From positions 2,480,001-2,544,000 of the forward strand of contig OY762308.1 in assembly GCA_963665555.2 (NCBI GenBank): a stretch of DNA of 64,000 nucleotides, given 5' to 3'. Positions 59,424-64,000 of the stretch are shown here, piece after piece (positions within the stretch are counted from its first letter, which is position 1; every line of letters begins with the position of its first letter). The position numbers were made by a program, and so were the translations under genes. The notes under the pieces were generated by a model. That model did not search any database. It was not told the origin of the DNA and saw only the letters and a program-made list of their open reading frames with translations. The stretch comes from CAXXXW01 sp963665555 (GTDB lineage Bacteria > Pseudomonadota > Alphaproteobacteria > Thalassobaculales > Thalassobaculaceae).

Positions 59424-59939
59424 TCACAGGCCCCCCATGCCGAAATACCTGAAGATCGGGTAGAACAGCGGATCGGTGACGCCCTTGGGCAGGATCACCT
59501 TGATCAGGATTTCGAAGAACATGAACACCGCCACCGGCGTCGCGACGGCGTAGACCAGGGCCGCGGGCAGCCCGCGCCGCCCTATGAACCCGATATAGAC
59601 GAACATGAACAGGAACAGCGCGACATAGGCGCCGACGATCTCGAAAAGGAACACGGCCGCCGTCAGCAGCGCCGCCGTCGAAAGCACCGTGCCCGCCGCC
59701 CGGCGCTCGACGAACGGCTGGAGGCTCCGCGAAGGGGCGCTCCGCCGCCGCAGCCAGTTCCAGGCGACGCCGGCGCAGGAGACCAGCATCAGCGCCGACA
59801 GCCAGAACGGCCAGGCGCCGCCGCCCGGCCCCTCGTCCTCGATCCAGCCGATGGGGAGCTCCGCGCTCTTCCACATCAGGTAGATCGAAAACGCGGCCAT
59901 CGCCACGGCCATCGCGATTTCGGCTTGGCGCACGGACAT
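59424..59939 (-). CDS. tctB: Tripartite tricarboxylate transporter, small membrane subunit TctB
   Basis: A 171-residue membrane protein with four hydrophobic helices (AMAVAMAAFSIYLMW, WPFWLSALMLVSCAGVAW, TAALLTAAVFLFEIVGAYVA, LVYAVATPVAVFMFFEILI) ending in KVILPKGVTDPLFY. It is the small TTT permease subunit and lies between tctC and tctA. Confidence 0.92.
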   Translation of the reverse strand: MSVRQAEIAMAVAMAAFSIYLMWKSAELPIGWIEDEGPGGGAWPFWLSALMLVSCAGVAWNWLRRRSAPSRSLQPFVERRAAGTVLSTAALLTAAVFLFEIVGAYVALFLFMFVYIGFIGRRGLPAALVYAVATPVAVFMFFEILIKVILPKGVTDPLFYPIFRYFGMGGL

Positions 59940-60085
59940 GCGGGGCGTTTCTCCTGCGCGCCCGGTGGGAACGGCCCGTCGGCGCGCGGCCGGGGGCCGT
60001 TCCCGAACGCGGGTCGGGTCTGTGCAAGGGTCCGGCGGCGGCGGATTCGGGCCCGTCGCCGCCGGACGGAACGCGCGGGCGCGGG

Positions 60086-61060
60086 TCAGTCGATGGCGCC
60101 CATCTTCCGCAACATGCCCTCGTGGATGTCGCGCTCGCGCACCCAGTAGGCCATCAGGTCGTCGCCGGTGAGCGGGTCGCCGACCAGGGCCTTCTTCGAG
60201 CGGTAGCCCTGCCAGTCCGCGGAGTCGAAGACCTTCTGGAACAGCCCCCGGTAGTAGTCGGCGGCCTCCGCGCTCATGCCCGGCGCGCCGACGACGGTGC
60301 GCTGCATGAAGTACACGAAGTCGGTGCCGAGTTCGCGCATGGTCGGCGCGTCCGGGAACAGCGGGATGCGCTCCGGCGTGAAGCAGACCAGCGGGCGGAC
60401 CGTCCCGGCCTCGTAGAAGCCGAGCGCCTCCGACGGGTTGTTCACCGTCGAGTCGGCGTTGTTGCCGGCCAGCGACTTCGCCACCGCGCCGCCGCCCTTG
60501 TAGGGCACGTACTTCATCGACAGCCCGTAGGTCGAGTTCAGGAAGTCCGTGATCAGGTTGTCCTCGGACGCCTTGCCGGTGCCGGCCATGATCCACTTGT
60601 CGCCGGCGGCCTTGGCGGCGGCGACGAAGTCGTCGATGTTCATGATCTCGGCGCCGTCCTTGCGGCCCGTGTTCACCCACAGGCAGAACGTGTCCTCCGC
60701 CATCCGCATGATCGGCGTGAAGGTGGCGATGTCGATCTTGAGCTTCGGCTGGCGCAGCGGCGTGGTGTAGAAGCTGTTCAGCGTGAACATGAGCGTGTGG
60801 TCGTCGCCCTGCTTGCCCCGCATGTGGATCAGCGCCTCGGCGCCCGATCCGCCGGGCTTGTTCACCGGCAGCACCGTCGGGCCGAGATCCTCCTTGGCGA
60901 TGATCGACTGCATGAAGCGCACCGCCTTGTCGGCGCCGCCGCCCTTGCCGGCCATGACGACGAACTCGACCGGCTTGGCCGGCTCCCACGCGCCGACAGC
61001 CGCCGGAGCGACGATCGCCCCGACCGCGAGCAGCGCGCCCGCGACTGTGATCGGTTTCAT
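60086..61060 (-). CDS. tctC: Tripartite tricarboxylate transporter, substrate-binding protein TctC (Bug family)
   Basis: A 324-residue exported protein: the signal peptide ends after GAIVAPAAVGAWE and the Bug fold follows (VEFVVMAGKGGGADKAVRFM, VPYKGGGAVAKSLAGNN). This family binds carboxylates such as citrate, terephthalate or glutamate. A GGAGGGAGG site precedes the ATG. An 18-nt palindrome lies in the leader. First gene of tctCBA-ThDP enzyme. Confidence 0.92.
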   Translation of the reverse strand: MKPITVAGALLAVGAIVAPAAVGAWEPAKPVEFVVMAGKGGGADKAVRFMQSIIAKEDLGPTVLPVNKPGGSGAEALIHMRGKQGDDHTLMFTLNSFYTTPLRQPKLKIDIATFTPIMRMAEDTFCLWVNTGRKDGAEIMNIDDFVAAAKAAGDKWIMAGTGKASEDNLITDFLNSTYGLSMKYVPYKGGGAVAKSLAGNNADSTVNNPSEALGFYEAGTVRPLVCFTPERIPLFPDAPTMRELGTDFVYFMQRTVVGAPGMSAEAADYYRGLFQKVFDSADWQGYRSKKALVGDPLTGDDLMAYWVRERDIHEGMLRKMGAID

Positions 61061-61082
61061 TGGAAAGCCTCCCTCCGATTGC

Positions 61083-61100
61083 CCCGGGCTGGAGCCCGGG
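61083..61100. repeat. 18-nt palindrome in the tctC leader
   Basis: CCCGGGCT-GG-AGCCCGGG, 8-bp stem, about 22 bases upstream of the tctC start. It could be an operator or a leader hairpin. The rest of the 195-bp gap up to dxr has an A+T-richer stretch near 61215-61250 that may hold the promoter. Confidence 0.55.
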
Positions 61101-61255
61101 CGGGTTCGTTTGCGATGGCGCCCGTTGCCTCGGGCGTCCGCGCCCGGATTTTCTCGTCCCGGTTCCCCTCGCGATGTCCCTCGCCGCGCCGCCGGCGCGA
61201 CGGCGGACCGTCCTTTGGTAAACCGGAATTTCCCGTCCGCGCAAACATAAAAGCC

Positions 61256-62503
61256 TCAGGCGCCGGGCCGGGCGGCCTCCCGGTAGGGCGGCGGGCCGCG
61301 GCGGCGGATTTCGGACCGGGCCGCCTCGCGGGCCTCCCGGTCGATGGCGAAGGCGTCGTCGAGCGAGCGCAGCGGCGCGCCGCCCAGGGTTTCCAGCACG
61401 GCCTCGACGACGCCCGCGATGTCGAGGAAGCCGAGCGCGCCGGCGAGGAAGGCCTCGACCGCCGCCTCGTTCGCCGCGTTCAGCGCCGCCGGCGCGCCGC
61501 CGCCGGCCCGCAGCGCCTCGCGCGCGAGCCGCAGCGCCGGGAAACGCTCCGGGTCCGGCCGCTCGAAGTCCAGCCGCCCCAGTTCGGCGAGGTCGAGCCG
61601 CGCGGCGGGCGTCGGCATCCGCGACGGCCAGGCCAGCGCGTGGGCGATCGGGACGCGCATGTCCGGCGTCCCCAGCTGGGCCAGCACGGAGCCGTCCACA
61701 TAGGCGACCAGGCTGTGCACCACCGACTGGGGATGGACCAGGATGTCGATCCGCTCCTCCGGCAGGCCGAACAGCCGGCTGGCCTCGATCGTCTCCAGCC
61801 CCTTGTTCATCATCGTCGCCGAATCGACCGAGATTTTCGCGCCCATGCTCCAGACCGGATGGGCGACGGCCTGGGCCGGGGTGGCGCGCGCCATCTCCGC
61901 CCGCCCGGCGGCGCGGAACGGCCCGCCCGACGCCGTGAGGATCAACCGGTCGACCGTCTCCGGCCGTGTCGAGTCGAACACCTGGAAGATGGCGTTGTGC
62001 TCGGAATCCACCGGCAGCAGCACGCCGCCGGCCGCCCGCACCTCCTCGATCAGCAGCGCGCCGGCGCAGACCAGGCACTCCTTGTTGGCCAGCGCGACCG
62101 CGGCGCCGCGCCGGACGGCGGCCAGCGTCGGCTCCAGCCCGGCCGCGCCGACGATCGCCGCCATGACCCAGCCGGCCGGTCGTCGCGCCGCCTCGACCAG
62201 CGCGTCGCGCCCCGCCTCGACCCGGACTCCGGACCCCGCCAGCCGCTCGCGCAGCGCCGCGTGGCGGGACGCGTCGCCGATGGCGACGAAGGCGGGCCGG
62301 AACCGCAGCGCCTGTTCGGCCAGCGCGGCGTCGTCGGTGTTGGCGGTCAGCGCCTCGACGCGGAAGGCGTCGGGGTTCCGGGCGACCAGGTCCAGCGTCG
62401 CGCGGCCCACCGAGCCGGTCGAACCCAGCACGGAGACGGACCGCGGCCCGCCGCCGTCCGGCCCGCCGGACCCGCCGCCCCGGCCGGAGGGAAAGGCGCC
62501 CAT
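61256..62503 (-). CDS. dxr: 1-deoxy-D-xylulose 5-phosphate reductoisomerase
   Basis: A 415-residue NADPH enzyme of the non-mevalonate isoprenoid pathway. The NADP motif VSVLGSTGSVGRATLDL, VDSEHNAIFQ (metal Asp and Glu), LTASGGPFR, HPVWSMGAKISVDSATMMNKGLE and the C-terminal NAANEAAVEAFL are intact. About 20 Gly-rich residues precede the fold. It follows ispH on the same strand by 36 bp. Confidence 0.95.
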   Translation of the reverse strand: MGAFPSGRGGGSGGPDGGGPRSVSVLGSTGSVGRATLDLVARNPDAFRVEALTANTDDAALAEQALRFRPAFVAIGDASRHAALRERLAGSGVRVEAGRDALVEAARRPAGWVMAAIVGAAGLEPTLAAVRRGAAVALANKECLVCAGALLIEEVRAAGGVLLPVDSEHNAIFQVFDSTRPETVDRLILTASGGPFRAAGRAEMARATPAQAVAHPVWSMGAKISVDSATMMNKGLETIEASRLFGLPEERIDILVHPQSVVHSLVAYVDGSVLAQLGTPDMRVPIAHALAWPSRMPTPAARLDLAELGRLDFERPDPERFPALRLAREALRAGGGAPAALNAANEAAVEAFLAGALGFLDIAGVVEAVLETLGGAPLRSLDDAFAIDREAREAARSEIRRRGPPPYREAARPGA

Positions 62504-62539
62504 CTCCCGCGCTCCCGCCGGCGCCGGCCGCGGCGCGGA

Positions 62540-63502
62540 CTAGCCGCGCCCCGCCCCCTCCCGGCGGTCGCGCAGTTCCGGGGGCAGGTTGAAGGTCACG
62601 TTCTCCTCGACGCCGTCCAGTTCGGCGACCTCGATGTCGAACATCCCGGCCAGCCGTTCGATCGTCTCCCGGACCAGCGTCTCGGGCGCCGACGCGCCGG
62701 CGGTGATCCCCACCGTCCGCGCGTCGTCGAACCAGGCCGGATCGATGGCGCCCGCGTCGGGGATCAGGCGGCTCCTGGCCCCCGCCTCCTCGGCGATCTC
62801 GCGCAGCCGGTTCGAGTTGGAGCTGTAGTCGGCGCCGATCGTCAGCACGATGTCGCACCGCGCCGCCAGTTCGCGGACGGCCGTCTGCCGGTTCTGCGTC
62901 GCGTAGCAGATGTCGCCGGTGTCCGGCCCCTGGATGTCCGGGAACCGCGCCTTCAGCGCCGCGACGATCTCGCGCGTGTCGTCCACGCTGAGCGTGGTCT
63001 GCGTCGCGTAGGCGAGCCGGGAGGGGTCGGCCGGCTCCAGCGCCTCCGCCTCGGCGACATTCTGGACCAGGCGCGCGCCGCCCGGAATCCGCCCCATCGT
63101 GCCCTCGACCTCCGGATGGCCCGCATGGCCGATCAGCACGACCTCGCGGCCCCGGCGGGCGTGGCGGCTGGCCCCGTTGTGCACCTTCGTGACCAGCGGG
63201 CAGGTCGCGTCGATCGTCCGCAGGCCGCGCGCCCGCGCGTCGTCCTCCACCTTGCTGGAGACGCCGTGGGCGCTGAACACGGTCGTCGCGCCGGGGGGGA
63301 TTTCGTCGATCTCCTCGACGAAGCGCGCGCCCCTCGCCCGCAGGCTTTCGACGACATGCCTGTTGTGGACGATCTCGTGGCGCACATAGACCGGCGGGCC
63401 GTAAAGTTCGAGCGCGCGCTCGACGATCTCGACGGCCCGGATCACGCCGGCGCAAAACCCCCTGGGACGCGCCAGAAGGACCCGCAAGGCCCGTTTCGCC
63501 AT
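62540..63502 (-). CDS. ispH: 4-hydroxy-3-methylbut-2-enyl diphosphate reductase
   Basis: A 320-residue iron-sulfur enzyme that makes IPP and DMAPP, the last step of the pathway served by dxr. The three cluster cysteines are in PRGFCAGV, IDATCPLV and GDICYATQNRQ, and the catalytic Glu is in the TVFSAHGVS/GHPEVEGTMG region. It starts at the ATG at 63502 and is followed by dxr, forming an isoprenoid operon. Confidence 0.96.
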   Translation of the reverse strand: MAKRALRVLLARPRGFCAGVIRAVEIVERALELYGPPVYVRHEIVHNRHVVESLRARGARFVEEIDEIPPGATTVFSAHGVSSKVEDDARARGLRTIDATCPLVTKVHNGASRHARRGREVVLIGHAGHPEVEGTMGRIPGGARLVQNVAEAEALEPADPSRLAYATQTTLSVDDTREIVAALKARFPDIQGPDTGDICYATQNRQTAVRELAARCDIVLTIGADYSSNSNRLREIAEEAGARSRLIPDAGAIDPAWFDDARTVGITAGASAPETLVRETIERLAGMFDIEVAELDGVEENVTFNLPPELRDRREGAGRG

Positions 63503-63611
63503 TCGCCCGCCTCCCCGGCGGCGGCCCCCGGCCCGGATGGCCCCGCGCCGCCCCCGCCGGGTATAGCGCGTTTCCCGGCCGCGGGCAACGCAAGCCGGCG
63601 CGCCGGCGCGT

Positions 63612-64000
63612 TCAGACCACCCGTTCGGTCTCCGGGTCGATCAGGTGCATCTGGCTCTTGTCGACGGTGAAGCCCATGGCCTGGCCGACGCCGGCGACCG
63701 ATTTCGGGTCGGCGCGCGAGCAGATTTCGGTCGGGCCGAGGTCGAAGAACACCATCGTGTCCATGCCCATCGGCTCCAGCACCTTCACGGGCGCGTCGAA
63801 ATCCTGGAAGTCGCCATGCGTGTGGGCGCGCCGGTGCGTCACATGCTCCGGGCGGATGCCGAGCAGCATGTCGCGCCCGGCGTGGGCGGCGTAGCGGTCC
63901 CCGCGCTCGTCCGGCGCGGACAGCGCGAGCCCGTCCGTCACCCGGATGTCGAGGCTCCCGTTCGCCTTCTCGACCCGGCACGGGACGAAATTCATCGACG
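63612..64000 (-). CDS. ugpC: ABC transporter ATP-binding protein (UgpC/MalK-like), C-terminal part
   Basis: Only the last about 129 residues are in the window; the frame is open at the right edge. They form the regulatory beta-barrel (OB/TOBE) of carbohydrate-type importer ATPases: LLGIRPEHVTH, VKVLEPMGMDTMVFFDLG and GFTVDKSQMHLIDPETERVV. The UgpC/MalK/MsmX group is likely. The substrate cannot be named without the rest of the operon. Confidence 0.82.
   Translation of the reverse strand, partial: SMNFVPCRVEKANGSLDIRVTDGLALSAPDERGDRYAAHAGRDMLLGIRPEHVTHRRAHTHGDFQDFDAPVKVLEPMGMDTMVFFDLGPTEICSRADPKSVAGVGQAMGFTVDKSQMHLIDPETERVV

Noticed and set aside
1..64000. CRISPR arrays, insertion sequences, prophage structural genes, rRNA operons
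   Set aside because: No regular spacer-repeat arrays, transposase or integrase motifs, or rRNA segments were recognised on either strand.

Overview
The window is very G+C-rich, densely coded chromosomal DNA from an alphaproteobacterium, most likely a Rhodospirillales-like or related uncultured lineage. The evidence is a MucR/Ros regulator, the olsB-olsA ornithine-lipid pair, the tsaB-rimI-mucR and miaB-phoH-ybeY-corC-lnt-metK-trmB block in typical alphaproteobacterial order, and many amine, one-carbon and carboxylate catabolic genes. Coding pressure is so high that most long antisense ORFs are artefacts.

Layout. 1-5.7 kb: a methylamine/one-carbon group (MttB-family methyltransferase end, dimethylglycine dehydrogenase-like flavoprotein, VOC protein), an agmatinase-like ureohydrolase and a haloacid dehalogenase. 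5.9-8.4 kb: HAD phosphatase and the amtB-glnK nitrogen pair. 8.5-11.2 kb: enoyl-CoA hydratase and a fused CoA-binding/O-acetylhomoserine sulfhydrylase. 11.2-12.95 kb: a less G+C-rich accessory patch with a BrnT/BrnA-like pair, a bidirectional terminator, a PBECR-type nuclease-like gene and a frameshifted ribbon-helix-helix gene. 13.1-18.5 kb: MetE-like and CMD proteins, a VapBC pair, a cupin, a LOG protein and a quinone oxidoreductase. 17.8-29.1 kb: the conserved translation, envelope and RNA block. 29.2-36.5 kb: a deacetylase-like protein and the queuosine genes queG, tgt, yhhQ and queA, interleaved with uncharacterised genes and a cyanovirin-N-like remnant. 36.5-43.5 kb: glycerate kinase, protocatechuate 3,4-dioxygenase, a secreted ankyrin protein, a TauD-like dioxygenase and an LLM oxidoreductase. 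43.6 kb: a tRNA gene. 44-52.9 kb: small genes, two Nudix hydrolases and a complete branched-chain amino-acid-type ABC transporter. 52.9-56 kb: RNA modification genes and a DUF433/DUF5615 toxin-antitoxin pair. 56-61 kb: a tripartite tricarboxylate transporter with a thiamine-diphosphate enzyme. 61.2-64 kb: dxr, ispH and the end of an ABC-transporter ATPase.

The most surprising item is the tRNA at 43619-43713. Its whole body is a leucine-type class II tRNA with a 26-nt variable arm, but its anticodon is GUC (aspartate). A 30-nt perfect palindrome lies seven bases upstream. Other points for follow-up are an unnamed protein with an internal duplication (33357-34175), the CoA-binding/MetY fusion, a 5'-truncated CVNH fragment, a deacetylase that lost metal ligands, and two genes (rimI and the small gene at 5675) that lack a local stop codon.
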